DNA of 64,000 nucleotides from JAMLHH01 sp037189845 (GTDB taxonomy: Bacteria; Bacteroidota; Bacteroidia; Chitinophagales; JADIYW01). Numbering within the stretch: the stretch's first letter is position 1; the number at the start of each line of letters is the position of its first letter. This document shows positions 27,901-36,950 of this stretch, in pieces. The DNA lies in assembly GCA_037189845.1 (NCBI GenBank), contig JBBCIS010000003.1:744001-808000 (forward strand). The letters run 5' to 3'. The notes below the pieces were generated by a model. It was not told where the DNA came from. It worked only from the letters and a program-made list of their open reading frames with translations, and made no database searches. Made by a program: the position numbers and the translations under genes.

Positions 27901-28115
27901 GTCTTGCTTTCTCTTTCCAGTTCTTCTTGGGTTAGATATTTTCCGGTTCTAAATTGTTCCATAGAAGTATTGATATCGTTGTTATATTCTTCTATATCGA
28001 TTTCTTCCTCCAAATCCAGCAATTCCTCTATAGCTTTCAGAATCCTTTCGTCCTCTATTTGTTGGATTTCCTGAATGATCAGTCGTTTTTTTTCTTCTAA
28101 TTCAGCTGTATTCAT
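27894..28115 (-). CDS. Antitoxin partner of the ParE/RelE-like toxin
   Basis: The 73-residue, strongly acidic protein is almost all helical (many Glu, Leu and Ile). Its C-terminal 'SMEQFRTGKYLTQEELERE' type segment recurs in Bacteroidota antitoxins next to ParE/RelE toxins. The order antitoxin-toxin with a 7-nt overlap is the classical type II arrangement. There is no obvious DNA-binding helix-turn-helix or ribbon-helix-helix, so autoregulation by this protein is not evident. It lies 79 nt downstream of the transketolase N-subunit gene and may be read from that promoter. Confidence 0.72.
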   Translation of the reverse strand: MNTAELEEKKRLIIQEIQQIEDERILKAIEELLDLEEEIDIEEYNNDINTSMEQFRTGKYLTQEELERESKTW

Positions 28116-28194
28116 GATCTCGGATTTGAATTAAAGTTAAGCGTTTTAATTGAACACTGACCCCGGATAAAAGGCAGATGAAGGAACTGAATTG

Positions 28195-29037
28195 TTAAAA
28201 ATCTCCCAATGTTTCCTCCAGCTGAGCCATAGCTTTTTCTACTTGCTCTGCATTCGGTGCACTTCCATGCCATTTGTGCGTACCCATCATGTAATCTACA
28301 CCAGCTCCCATTTCTGTAGTCATCAGGATAGCAACAGGTTTTCCTTTTTTCGATCTCAACTGAGCTTCAGAAATAGTAAATACAACATCTTCCATTCTGT
28401 TACCATTCATTTCCAATACTTCCCATCCGAAAGATTTGAATTTACCTTTCAAATCTCCCAAAGATAAAACCTGATCTACAGTACCGTCAATCTGACAATT
28501 ATTGTAGTCTACCGTCAAAATAAGATTATCTACTTTATTGTGAGCTGCAAACATCACAGCTTCCCAAATCTGACCCTCCTGTAATTCTCCGTCTCCCGTA
28601 AGTACAAATACCCAACGATCATCACCATCCATTTTTTTCGCCAATGCAACACCTGTAGCCACAGAAACCCCTTGTCCCAAAGAACCTGAAGCGATTCTAA
28701 CTCCAGGCAGGCCTTCGTGTGTAGTCGGGTGACCTTGCAATCTTGAATTTAAAAAACGGAAAGTTGCCATTTCTTTCGGGTCGAAATATCCGCTTCTTGC
28801 CAATACACTATAAAATACCGGAGAGATATGTCCATTCGACAAAAAGAACATATCCTCGCCTTTCCCATCCATATTGAAGGAAGGATCGTGCTTCATGATT
28901 TCAAAATAAAGTGCTACCAAGAAATCTGTGCATCCAAGCGAACCTCCCGGGTGACCACTCTTAGCATTTCCCACCATGCGCACGATATCTCTTCTCACCT
29001 GAGATGCAATGCGGTTTAATTCTAGTATTTCAGCCAT
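28195..29037 (-). CDS. Transketolase, N-terminal subunit
   Basis: The 280-residue protein is the diphosphate-binding half of transketolase. 'NAKSGHPGGSLGCTDFLVALY' gives the substrate and cofactor His (near residue 29). The thiamine-diphosphate motif is 'LTGDGELQEGQIWEA' with the metal-binding Asn further on in 'VDYNNCQIDG', and 'SNGHISPVFYSVLA' is also typical. It pairs with the C-terminal subunit at 26626-27591. The start is supported by a perfect TAACTTTG -7 element 24 nt upstream. The length is normal for the split form. Confidence 0.95.
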   Translation of the reverse strand: MAEILELNRIASQVRRDIVRMVGNAKSGHPGGSLGCTDFLVALYFEIMKHDPSFNMDGKGEDMFFLSNGHISPVFYSVLARSGYFDPKEMATFRFLNSRLQGHPTTHEGLPGVRIASGSLGQGVSVATGVALAKKMDGDDRWVFVLTGDGELQEGQIWEAVMFAAHNKVDNLILTVDYNNCQIDGTVDQVLSLGDLKGKFKSFGWEVLEMNGNRMEDVVFTISEAQLRSKKGKPVAILMTTEMGAGVDYMMGTHKWHGSAPNAEQVEKAMAQLEETLGDF

Positions 29038-29060
29038 GTAAATTGGTTTGACAATATCTG

Positions 29061-29068
29061 CAAAGTTA
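29061..29068 (-). promoter_or_regulatory. -7 element of the transketolase operon
   Basis: Read on the minus strand, TAACTTTG matches TAnnTTTG exactly and is followed by CA, as often seen in Bacteroidota, 24 nt before the start codon. The -33 position is T-rich (TTTTTTTC) rather than a clean TTTG. Confidence 0.5.
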
Positions 29069-29308
29069 ATTTTATCAGGTGATATCTGAAAAAAATTATC
29101 TCTATGCCTGTGTTATTAAAAAGTAGACAACGCGATGAATGAAACCAAAGTCTCTAAATTACGTTCACAATTTATATCTATTATAATTATAGAAGTATTT
29201 ATAAAATATCAAAACATAAAAAGATTTAATAATTCAATTTATTCACCAGCATTACAGGCAATTTATTTCAAGGATTTAATTATCAAACCTATACAATAAA
29301 AGTATGGG

Positions 29309-29338
29309 TTGCGGTTTATAAAAAGCTCTTATATCTTG
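29309..29338 (+). promoter_or_regulatory. Candidate promoter of the OmpA operon
   Basis: TTG at 29309-29311 and TATCTTG at 29332-29338 are separated by 20 nt, close to the Bacteroidota TTTG-N19-TAnnTTTG layout. The start codon is at 29396, giving a leader of about 45-50 nt. Confidence 0.45.
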
Positions 29339-29395
29339 CAAAGATTTAAGGAACAAAGAATAAAACAAACAATAATTTATAATTAATTAGTTTAT

Positions 29396-30565
29396 ATGAT
29401 TAAATTTTTCACTCTAATTTTAAGCAGCATTTTTCTCTTAAATGTTTCAGTTGCTCAGGTAAGAAGTGTTACTTACGATGCCAAACAGAACACTTTCGAT
29501 AATGATTATAATCTTCCTTCAGAAGAAAGATTCAATATTACCGGCTTTATAGACAGCAATATTCACCTGGTAGAATTAACAATCTATCAAGGTAGTAACA
29601 AAAAGGGAGAAAGGAATGAGTATTACTCTACTTATTGGCTGAGGGATAAGTCTGACAACGGAAATCAGTTTTATTTATCCGTAAAAAGTCCTTTGAGACA
29701 AAACGAAAAGTATGATTTCGACATCAGGCTCTTCAGGGTTCTGAATGCCGAAGAAGTAGATTATTCCAAAAATTCAGTAGTTACCAGTATCCAGAATTAT
29801 CTGGTATCCACTGCGAGGAATAACAATAAGGGCCTGGAACTGGACAATACTCCCGCAGAAATCCGTAAAGAGATGGACAGAATTGTCAGGGAAGGTCTTA
29901 CAAAGTATCGGACCAAAACAAAAGAATCTTTCCCCGGATTTTCAGATATACTTGTAAAGCAACTGGATGATTTCGGAAATGTTACCGGAGGAAGAGCCAG
30001 ATCTGTAGAAAAAGATGAGAACAATTCATTGAGTGATGAATATGTAAATAAGATTGCTGCGATATTGCTTCAGGCAGAGCTGGAGCTGGAGCAATATTTT
30101 AATAATGAAATTCTGGTGCTTTCAGAAACCAAAACAGTTCAGGATCATCCTACAGAAAAACAAAGAAACGTGGTCGCCATCAACGGAGGCTATGGTGGTG
30201 CCTGGTTCAGTGGCAATCTGAATGACTTTAATTACGGACATGCTCCTTATGTAGGACTTTCCTTTCCATTAGGTAAAAAAGCTTTCAGCGGTAAATTCTG
30301 GAGCAATACTTCCATTTCTACCGGTGTATTTGTACTTAATTTCAAAGATAAAGATGGAGATGTTATCAAAGGTCCGATCATACAAAGACCGTTCTATGTA
30401 GCATTGGGGTATAGATTTTTCAGATTCCTCAGGTTCAATGCAGGAGCCGTGCTCTTAGAGAAGAAAGAAGATAACGGCGAATTTGTCAATGCTGACAAAA
30501 TCTTTGTAAGACCCTTTGTCGGTTTAAGTATAGAAATCAATTTCTGGGCAGACTTTGCAAAATAA
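29396..30565 (+). CDS. Hypothetical exported protein co-transcribed with an OmpA-family gene
   Basis: The 389-residue product has a signal peptide ending 'NVSVAQV' (about residue 20). The mature N-terminal part (about 21-115) looks like an immunoglobulin-like beta domain. A charged middle follows, then a C-terminal quarter (about 260-389) with repeated 'GYGGAWFSGNL', 'YVGLSFPLG' and 'RFFRFLRFNAGAVLL' strands typical of an outer-membrane beta-barrel. No family name is assigned. The large OmpA-like gene starts 6 nt after its stop, so the two products probably work together at the outer membrane. Confidence 0.78.
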   Translation: MIKFFTLILSSIFLLNVSVAQVRSVTYDAKQNTFDNDYNLPSEERFNITGFIDSNIHLVELTIYQGSNKKGERNEYYSTYWLRDKSDNGNQFYLSVKSPLRQNEKYDFDIRLFRVLNAEEVDYSKNSVVTSIQNYLVSTARNNNKGLELDNTPAEIRKEMDRIVREGLTKYRTKTKESFPGFSDILVKQLDDFGNVTGGRARSVEKDENNSLSDEYVNKIAAILLQAELELEQYFNNEILVLSETKTVQDHPTEKQRNVVAINGGYGGAWFSGNLNDFNYGHAPYVGLSFPLGKKAFSGKFWSNTSISTGVFVLNFKDKDGDVIKGPIIQRPFYVALGYRFFRFLRFNAGAVLLEKKEDNGEFVNADKIFVRPFVGLSIEINFWADFAK

Positions 30566-30571
30566 TTTATC

Positions 30572-33500
30572 ATGAGAAAAAGTAGTTACATCATACAATT
30601 CGTGCTACTGCTTGGCTTCATGACAGTTACCAATACAGTTAAAGCTCAGTGGCATAAATGGCATTTCGGAGGGGGAGTCGGATCTTTGACTTATTACGGA
30701 GATCTGTCTGACAAATTTGTGAATGCCAATCTGCAGGAATTAGGCTATCATGCATATGTGGAAAGATTGATCGCTAAGCGGTCAGGCATATACTGGAGAT
30801 TAGAATCTGTCAACGGATATCTTTTAGGGAGTGACAGAGCTCCGGGAGGATGGGTCAACGGAACAAGCTCCGACTTTGACAGATCCCTGAATTTCCGCAC
30901 AAAAATACACGACGTCAATACTTCTCTGGTTTTTTACTTTGGCAATCGCAGCAAGAGAGAAAGAGCTCCTTTTCTGAATGCCTATGTCAGAGCCGGTATC
31001 GGAATAGGATATTTTGATGCATACGGGGATTTAAAAGATGCTGATGGTAATTTTTACAATTACTGGTCAGACGGGACAATCAGGAATCTTCCGCAAAATG
31101 CTCCTAATTCTTCAGAGGCAAATGTCATCACCAGAGATTATGACTTTGAAACCAATCTGAATGAGTTAGCAATAGAAAAATCTTTCAACAGATTCAAATG
31201 GCAGATCCCGGTCGGGTTAGGATTGAAAATGAGGCTCGGGGATGCTGTTTCATTGATTCTGGACGCTCAGTATACTTATGCTATGACAGATTATCTGGAT
31301 AATGTGGGAGATAGCAGAACCCGTGCAGACATTACTGATCCGAATGTTTTACGTGCAGCTGACCCTACCGGATACATTGGTGACAGACCAAGAAATCTGG
31401 ATAAGCCAACAGGGTTGAATGATGGTTATCTGTATGTCAGTGCCGGTCTGAATTTTAATGTAGGCAAAAACGAAAAGCCTAAATTCAAAGCTCCGGTCTA
31501 TTATCCTAAAACTATAACTCCGGTACAACTCGACACTGTAATTGCAGAAGAAATAACGACTGAGCATCCTTTGGACTCCATCGCCAGATCCTTAGGTCAG
31601 ACGATAGAAAAAGATACTACAAAATCTGCTCCGTTCATTACTTTACAAAAAGCGGACAGTGATAGTTTGTTTATCAGTCTTTTTCAGGAAAACCATCAGC
31701 TATGGCTGAACAAAGATTCATTGACAACAGGGAAAACAATTGATTCGGTTGTATTGGTGAAAGTTCCTGATATGGAAGACGGATATATCGCCAGATATTA
31801 TGAGAAACGCTCGACAGATAGTCTTTTACATAAGGATACATCCGTATTATTAAAAACAGATACTTTACAGTTAGATCTTCAGAAAAGAGCAATTCTTCAT
31901 GGTTCTACTTATTATCCTTCTTCTCAGACTATTGCAAACAGCATGGAGGATAGTATAAACAATAGTGATTCTATTTCCTTCTATATACAACAGCTCCGAA
32001 TTCAATTGGATAATCTGGAAAAACAAATAAAGAAAGATTCCACCCAGCCCAACCCGGCATCTTCCATTTCAGATACGAGCACAAAATCTTTGGAATTAAA
32101 ACGCGATTCGATCCGGTCAGGAGCAGAGAAAAAAACGGATTCTTCCTCTTTGAAAACTTCAGGTTCGGATAGTCTGAATTATTCTCCTGCAAATTATTCG
32201 ATGGTGGTTAGAGATACCATTAAGAAAGATAGTCTGCTTAAAGCTTCTGCACCGAAAGATAGTATTCCTTCTCAGTCAATAACAGCTGCCAGAGTTATAC
32301 GGGATACAAGTTCAGGGAAGTCAGATACTCTAAAACAAGTGGTGGTTGATACAACAAAAAGCCGTAAAGACTCTTCGCAATTATATCAGCTTAAACAAGC
32401 AGAAATTAAAAGGCAGATAGCAGAACTACAAAAACAGCTGGACGAATCGAAAGATACTATTCAACCTGTCGTTAGTGCCAAGATCGCTGAAACAGATACC
32501 GCCAGCAAGGCAACTATTGAAGATTTGAAAAAAAGAATTGCAGAGCTGGAAAATTCTTCCAATCCGAAAGCGGATACTACTTATAAGGCTCCAAAAATCA
32601 CTACAGAAAATTATCAAACTGTAACAGATACTATTAACACTAAAAAGGATAGCACAATTGCCAAAAGTCAGACTGCTGCAGATTCATCCAATAAACGGCT
32701 GGAAGAATTAAAAAGCAGGATTGTTGCCTCAGAAAAAAATGCATCTGTGAAGCAGGATAGTATTCCGAAAGATTCTGTCAAGACAAAAGATAAATCTCAA
32801 TCTGCTTCTGGTCCAAAGCCGGATACTTTACAGCAGGAACCGGTATCAGGAATGCCGAAAGATTCTGTCAACAAAACTATCGAAGACCTGAAAAAAAGAA
32901 TTGCAGAACTGGAAAACACAAAAGATACTTCTGCAAAAGTAATACGTGGGTCAAAAGATGCAGTTGGTCAAAAAACACAGACAAGTACCGATACCACAAA
33001 TAATAGAATTGTTGAAACAGATAGCTCATTTTATCCCAAAGCAGGCTCAGTCAATAGTGCTGTTGACAGTAAAAAGCAGTCAAAATTAAGAACTGACTCT
33101 AAAGCAGAGAAGGATACATTGAAAGTCAGTACATCTACAGATTCTTCATACAATAACAGGATTGAAGAGCTGAGAAAGAGGATTGATGAATTAGAAAACA
33201 CTCCAAAACCAGTAAAAGACACATTAAAATCAGAAAGTCGTACAATTACTGATACTGTAAGAAATTCAGTCTCCAATGCGCGGATAGCTCCGGCTAAAAC
33301 CGAATCTTCTCCTAATCAGGATGATGAACTCAGGAACAGAATTGCAGAACTGGAAAAACAAATTGCTCAGCAGAAATCAATAGAAGATTCTTTGAATAAG
33401 AAGATGAATGCTTCAACATTACCTAAGCAGGAAACTTCTCCTTCAGAAAAGCAACAGGAAGAATTACAAAAAAGGTTGAATGAAATAGAAAACCAGTTGA

Positions 33501-34510
33501 AATCCGCTCAGAATGCCCGTGCCGGCTCTACACTTTCTCCCCAGGAACAGATACAATATCAGGCTCGGATAGATTCCTTAAATCAGGTAATTGCCATGCA
33601 AAGAATGGGTTTTGGCACCGGAAATTACCCCGCATATTCATCTCCTCAGCAACAGGGAATTCGACCAGTGGTTGAACCTGTGATCAGTATTCCTGTAAAT
33701 TCAGGAAGCGGAAGAGAAAGAAGAGAGGAACGGAGAGCGAGAAAAGCTGCTGAAAAAGAAAGTCAGGCAGAAAGCGTTTCTGCAACGGAGTCAGAAAACC
33801 AATCTACCAGACTGACAGTAGGAAGTACAAGAGACAAAGGTCCTGGTTATTTTGAAGCAAAAAGATTAAAAAAGGAAGGACAAAGTGATTCTTCTGAAAA
33901 CAGTGAGGTTGTATCAGACTCTTCTGAAATTTCATCAGATAGCTTAGCAATGACTGTAGCAGATAGTAACATTGTGTCAACCACAAGTTCTACCGTAGAC
34001 AGCACATTGCAGGCAGAAAATTTATGGTTAAAAGATCAGATCAGGGATATTCAAAAAAACCAGGACAGCCTGTTGTTAATATTAAGCAACTTACTGACCA
34101 GAGCCGAACCGGCCGCTCAACCGGAACAGGTTGTTGAAAAAGAAATAAAACCTCAAATCGATTCTTCACAAATCATAAACGGGATCCTGAGTCAGCCTTC
34201 TACCAAAGTATTTTTTGCAGTAGGTAAATCTGCATTGGGAAGCCAATACAAAACCAGCCTGGATCAGCTGGCTAATCAGATGAAAAGTTATCCTGAATTA
34301 AAACTGGAACTGAAAGGATTTGCTGATCCTACGGGAAATGCTGCCGCAAACATGCTGCTTTCAGAAAAGCGGGCCCAATCAGTAAAAAACTATCTCTTAC
34401 AGGTTCATAATATCAGTGTAGAAAAAATCTCTGTTTTACCGGTGGGCCAGGAAGATAATTCCAGTGACTTGAGCTATTCCAGAAGAGTGGAAGTAAAGCT
34501 GGTCAGATAA
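30572..34510 (+). CDS. Giant OmpA-family protein with N-terminal barrel and repetitive coiled-coil linker
   Basis: The 1312-residue product has three parts. (1) After a signal peptide ('NTVKAQ') comes a beta-barrel-like region (about 25-300) with 'HFGGGVGSLTYYGDL', 'NAYVRAGIGIGYF' and 'YLYVSAGLNFNVG'. (2) A Lys/Asp/Ser/Thr-rich, low-complexity region (about 330-1200) holds several copies of an IEDLKKRIAELEN-type heptad block. (3) A C-terminal OmpA domain (about 1205-1312) contains 'GFADPTG' (Asp1252) and 'SEKRAQSV' (Arg1267). The Asp-to-Arg spacing of 15 is that of the diaminopimelate-binding pair of E. coli OmpA (Asp271/Arg286). It should tie the outer membrane to peptidoglycan over a long flexible or coiled arm. 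Usual OmpA proteins are about 350-650 residues. Confidence 0.88.
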   Translation: MRKSSYIIQFVLLLGFMTVTNTVKAQWHKWHFGGGVGSLTYYGDLSDKFVNANLQELGYHAYVERLIAKRSGIYWRLESVNGYLLGSDRAPGGWVNGTSSDFDRSLNFRTKIHDVNTSLVFYFGNRSKRERAPFLNAYVRAGIGIGYFDAYGDLKDADGNFYNYWSDGTIRNLPQNAPNSSEANVITRDYDFETNLNELAIEKSFNRFKWQIPVGLGLKMRLGDAVSLILDAQYTYAMTDYLDNVGDSRTRADITDPNVLRAADPTGYIGDRPRNLDKPTGLNDGYLYVSAGLNFNVGKNEKPKFKAPVYYPKTITPVQLDTVIAEEITTEHPLDSIARSLGQTIEKDTTKSAPFITLQKADSDSLFISLFQENHQLWLNKDSLTTGKTIDSVVLVKVPDMEDGYIARYYEKRSTDSLLHKDTSVLLKTDTLQLDLQKRAILHGSTYYPSSQTIANSMEDSINNSDSISFYIQQLRIQLDNLEKQIKKDSTQPNPASSISDTSTKSLELKRDSIRSGAEKKTDSSSLKTSGSDSLNYSPANYSMVVRDTIKKDSLLKASAPKDSIPSQSITAARVIRDTSSGKSDTLKQVVVDTTKSRKDSSQLYQLKQAEIKRQIAELQKQLDESKDTIQPVVSAKIAETDTASKATIEDLKKRIAELENSSNPKADTTYKAPKITTENYQTVTDTINTKKDSTIAKSQTAADSSNKRLEELKSRIVASEKNASVKQDSIPKDSVKTKDKSQSASGPKPDTLQQEPVSGMPKDSVNKTIEDLKKRIAELENTKDTSAKVIRGSKDAVGQKTQTSTDTTNNRIVETDSSFYPKAGSVNSAVDSKKQSKLRTDSKAEKDTLKVSTSTDSSYNNRIEELRKRIDELENTPKPVKDTLKSESRTITDTVRNSVSNARIAPAKTESSPNQDDELRNRIAELEKQIAQQKSIEDSLNKKMNASTLPKQETSPSEKQQEELQKRLNEIENQLKSAQNARAGSTLSPQEQIQYQARIDSLNQVIAMQRMGFGTGNYPAYSSPQQQGIRPVVEPVISIPVNSGSGRERREERRARKAAEKESQAESVSATESENQSTRLTVGSTRDKGPGYFEAKRLKKEGQSDSSENSEVVSDSSEISSDSLAMTVADSNIVSTTSSTVDSTLQAENLWLKDQIRDIQKNQDSLLLILSNLLTRAEPAAQPEQVVEKEIKPQIDSSQIINGILSQPSTKVFFAVGKSALGSQYKTSLDQLANQMKSYPELKLELKGFADPTGNAAANMLLSEKRAQSVKNYLLQVHNISVEKISVLPVGQEDNSSDLSYSRRVEVKLVR
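32378..33510 (+). repeat. Imperfect coiled-coil repeat region within the OmpA-family gene
   Basis: This part of the gene (residues about 603-980) encodes at least six diverged copies of a block resembling IEDLKKRIAELEN. Examples are at 32513-32554 and near 32877, 33163, 33325 and 33460. The copies are separated by Ser/Thr/Lys/Asp-rich spacers with recurrent KDS/KDT. The two best copies (TIEDLKKRIAELEN) are identical in protein but differ in codons, which suggests an old duplication under selection rather than recent slippage. Confidence 0.75.
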
Positions 34511-34597
34511 CAAATTTCTACTCGGGTAACCGTTGGTAAAAATTGTTGTAAGTGCTTACATAGATTAATTTCAAAAGAGTCACGATACATCAGTATC

Positions 34598-35635
34598 CTA
34601 CTTAAAAGGCTTATACTTTGAATCAGTCATGATTTTTTGACCTGATTCCATGTTCATAAGATCAGAAAAAGTAGTCTTAGGAAATTCCTCCATGTATTTT
34701 TTGACAATCTGATACCCCACCCAGCGGGCCACACGGTCGGGAGCACCCTGTGGCATACCCATCGTAGTAGGAGCATCTTCGATGAATTTAGAATAGTTGA
34801 CCAGCTGCTTTGCGTATAGCCAGTCGCCATCAATGAAGAAAGACCATATTTCTTTCTCATTATCTATACACCATTTCCAGTCTTCGTCAGAATAGTAAAA
34901 GAAATCCTGAATGTTTTTTTCTGGTAAAAGATACGATGCGATGTAGTATATTTTGCCATAATGCACCATCATATCCAGCAGCATTGCCCCACGTTTCAAC
35001 GGATCTGCTTTTAGGTCCTGAACAATATTGAAAGCGGCATCAGTGGCAATATATTTTGATTCAAACCTTTTGATAAAAAAGTCAGGGAACCCCATAGAAG
35101 CATAGTAAGGATAATCTTTGCCCAGATACAGGTCCAGACCAACACCCAGATACGGAGAAAAGTAGAAGCTTTTAGGACCAAACTGGGAAGTGTAGGTAAC
35201 AAGCTGAGGAGCAGGAAGCTCAGGAAAATAGTAACGATAGTTTTTGATCAATATTGCCAGCTCTTTTTCGTATCGGGAAAAATCTTTAAAAACCAGCTGT
35301 ATTGTATCATTGAGCTGTATCATTTGAGGATGGTGCAGATATTCATCCAAAACGTTCATTGCATAATTTCTATCCGGACTGGTATCATTGATATTCATGA
35401 CTCCGCGTATAAAGAAATCCATCAATTCAGGATACTTTTTTTCCAATGCCGTAATACCTTCTCTTGTTTTGCCGGCAGGGATCCTGTAAAGCTCCTGTTC
35501 AAGCCTGATTGCCGGTGCCGGGTCAGAAATTTTAGAAATATCGGGTTGACTTCTTTTACCAGATGAATTACATTGTATTGATATAATGATAAGACAAAGA
35601 AGTATTGATAATAATTTTAGATATTTGCTAATCAT
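34598..35635 (-). CDS. gldB: Gliding motility lipoprotein GldB-like
   Basis: The 345-residue lipoprotein (signal peptide ending 'ISIQCNSS') matches GldB by its spread of conserved segments: 'SFYFSPYLGVGLDLYLGKDY' near 168-187, 'FFIKRFESKYIATD', 'RGAMLLDMMVHYGKIYYIAS', 'NEKEIWSFFIDGDWLY' and 'PDRVARWVGYQIVKKYMEE'. GldB is needed for gliding in Flavobacterium johnsoniae, but homologues occur in many non-gliding Bacteroidota. No other gld, spr or por gene is in the window. It is transcribed divergently from a small barrel gene, with only 17 nt between the start codons. Confidence 0.85.
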   Translation of the reverse strand: MISKYLKLLSILLCLIIISIQCNSSGKRSQPDISKISDPAPAIRLEQELYRIPAGKTREGITALEKKYPELMDFFIRGVMNINDTSPDRNYAMNVLDEYLHHPQMIQLNDTIQLVFKDFSRYEKELAILIKNYRYYFPELPAPQLVTYTSQFGPKSFYFSPYLGVGLDLYLGKDYPYYASMGFPDFFIKRFESKYIATDAAFNIVQDLKADPLKRGAMLLDMMVHYGKIYYIASYLLPEKNIQDFFYYSDEDWKWCIDNEKEIWSFFIDGDWLYAKQLVNYSKFIEDAPTTMGMPQGAPDRVARWVGYQIVKKYMEEFPKTTFSDLMNMESGQKIMTDSKYKPFK

Positions 35636-35652
35636 ATAAATACAAAAATAAA

Positions 35653-36351
35653 ATGCAATCTATGAAAAAATCATTTTTGTTCATCACTTTACTATTCTTA
35701 AGTTTTTCTGCATTTGCTCAAAGCAATGTACGATTCGGATTTACAACTTCTCCCGGAGTTTCATTTTACTCGGCGGATAGTAAAGCACATAACAGCAAAG
35801 GAGCAAGGTTCTCTTTTAACTACGGTGCTATCGTAGATTTTGTGATTGATAATAATGAAAGATATACAATCACATCAGGTCTGACAATAGATATGAGTGG
35901 TGGTAAATTAGCTGCAACTTCACTAGATACATCAAGAATTGGCTCAGCCTCTTTGACGACTAAAGTTCAGTACCTGGAAATTCCGGTAGGCTTGAAATTA
36001 CGTTCTAATGAATCTGCCAGTAATCTGACTTTTTATGGTACTCTGGGAATCGTAAACGGATTCAGGATCAGATCCAGAGGCGATTATAGTTATACGGAAG
36101 GACAAAAAGTTGTTTCCGAGAGCAATGTAAGAATCAAAAACCTTGATTTTTACCCACATCCTATCAAAAAAATATCTCCTTATCATCTGGCGCTCCATTT
36201 TGAAGGAGGAGTTGAATTCAGAGTTTCAGACAATACATCATTGGTAGGAGGTCTGTATTTCAGAAACGGATTTACTAATATTATCAATGATAGTGACAGT
36301 GAAAGGATCGTCGCAAGAGGATTGGGCTTGCGTATCGCGGTAATGTTCTGA
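35653..36351 (+). CDS. Outer membrane beta-barrel protein, PorT-like
   Basis: The 232-residue product has a signal peptide ending 'SAFAQS' and a mature part made of amphipathic strands ('VRFGFTTSPGVSFYS', 'LEIPVGLKLRS', 'LALHFEGGVEFRV', 'LGLRIAVMF'), ending in Phe as outer-membrane barrels do. The pattern is that of the PorT/porin-family eight-stranded barrels common in Bacteroidota. A second Met at 35662 (MKKSFLF) may be the true start. It is divergent from gldB and followed by a strong terminator. Assignment to a type IX secretion role (true PorT) is not supported by neighbours. Confidence 0.8.
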   Translation: MQSMKKSFLFITLLFLSFSAFAQSNVRFGFTTSPGVSFYSADSKAHNSKGARFSFNYGAIVDFVIDNNERYTITSGLTIDMSGGKLAATSLDTSRIGSASLTTKVQYLEIPVGLKLRSNESASNLTFYGTLGIVNGFRIRSRGDYSYTEGQKVVSESNVRIKNLDFYPHPIKKISPYHLALHFEGGVEFRVSDNTSLVGGLYFRNGFTNIINDSDSERIVARGLGLRIAVMF

Positions 36352-36371
36352 GAAAAATATACTTAAAAATC

Positions 36372-36405
36372 AAAGACCGAAGACTATTCATCTTCGGTCT
36401 TTTTT
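36372..36405 (+). terminator. Rho-independent terminator after the PorT-like gene
   Basis: A perfect 12-bp stem (AAAGACCGAAGA / TCTTCGGTCTTT) with a 7-nt loop ends in a run of T, 20 nt after the stop codon. Confidence 0.92.
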
Positions 36406-36438
36406 GTTTATCCGTAAAATACAATCGTGATCTTACTA

Positions 36439-36930
36439 CTAATCAAGATATATTGTTCCTGAAACAGCCGTTTTCACTTCATCTTCAAAAGCATTATCAG
36501 ACACTTCTACGTTTTCTAAGGTTAATACTGTTTTGCTTCCTTTTTTGCTGATACGAACAGTTTTTTTATCACGACCGGTACTGGATAAGTCTCCCAGATC
36601 ATGAGTGTAGACTGAAACATGGGCTTTTCCTGATTCCGGCACGATTCCCGACTTTTTTATCACCTCATAATCTTTTAATGGAATTTCCGGGTCACCCAGG
36701 TCAATTGTAATTGATTCTCCCATGACCGTAACAGCATTGATACTTCCATTCATAACCACCAGGCCTGCTTCCGGGTGGGTAGAATACGTTTTTCCATTTA
36801 CTGTCCATGTGCTGGTAGTTTTTTCCTCTTCCTTCTTATCCCCCTCTTTTCCATCTTTCTTACAGGAAAAGAATGTAAGACCGGAAGTCATCAAGCACAG
36901 AATGCAGATGATTGTCTGTTTTTTCATCAT
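36439..36930 (-). CDS. Hypothetical small lipoprotein
   Basis: The 163-residue product has a lipoprotein signal peptide with 'FFSCKKDG' at the lipobox and a Lys/Glu-rich tether after the Cys. The mature part (about 42-163) has alternating strands ('TWTVNGKTYSTH', 'ITIDLGDPEIP', 'VLTLENVEVSD') like a small beta-sandwich. The family is not recognised. It lies 20 nt downstream of the barrel gene on the same strand, so the two are probably co-transcribed. Confidence 0.75.
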   Translation of the reverse strand: MMKKQTIICILCLMTSGLTFFSCKKDGKEGDKKEEEKTTSTWTVNGKTYSTHPEAGLVVMNGSINAVTVMGESITIDLGDPEIPLKDYEVIKKSGIVPESGKAHVSVYTHDLGDLSSTGRDKKTVRISKKGSKTVLTLENVEVSDNAFEDEVKTAVSGTIYLD

Positions 36931-36950
36931 AGTAGTTTTAGTAAATAAAT

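Larger units (their letters stand above)
29038..29395. other. 358-nt divergent intergenic region
   Basis: This A+T-rich spacer separates the transketolase operon (minus) and the OmpA operon (plus). It contains a -7 element for each direction (29061-29068 minus; 29309-29338 plus). No ORF, RNA gene or terminator is seen in the roughly 240 nt between them. Confidence 0.5.
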
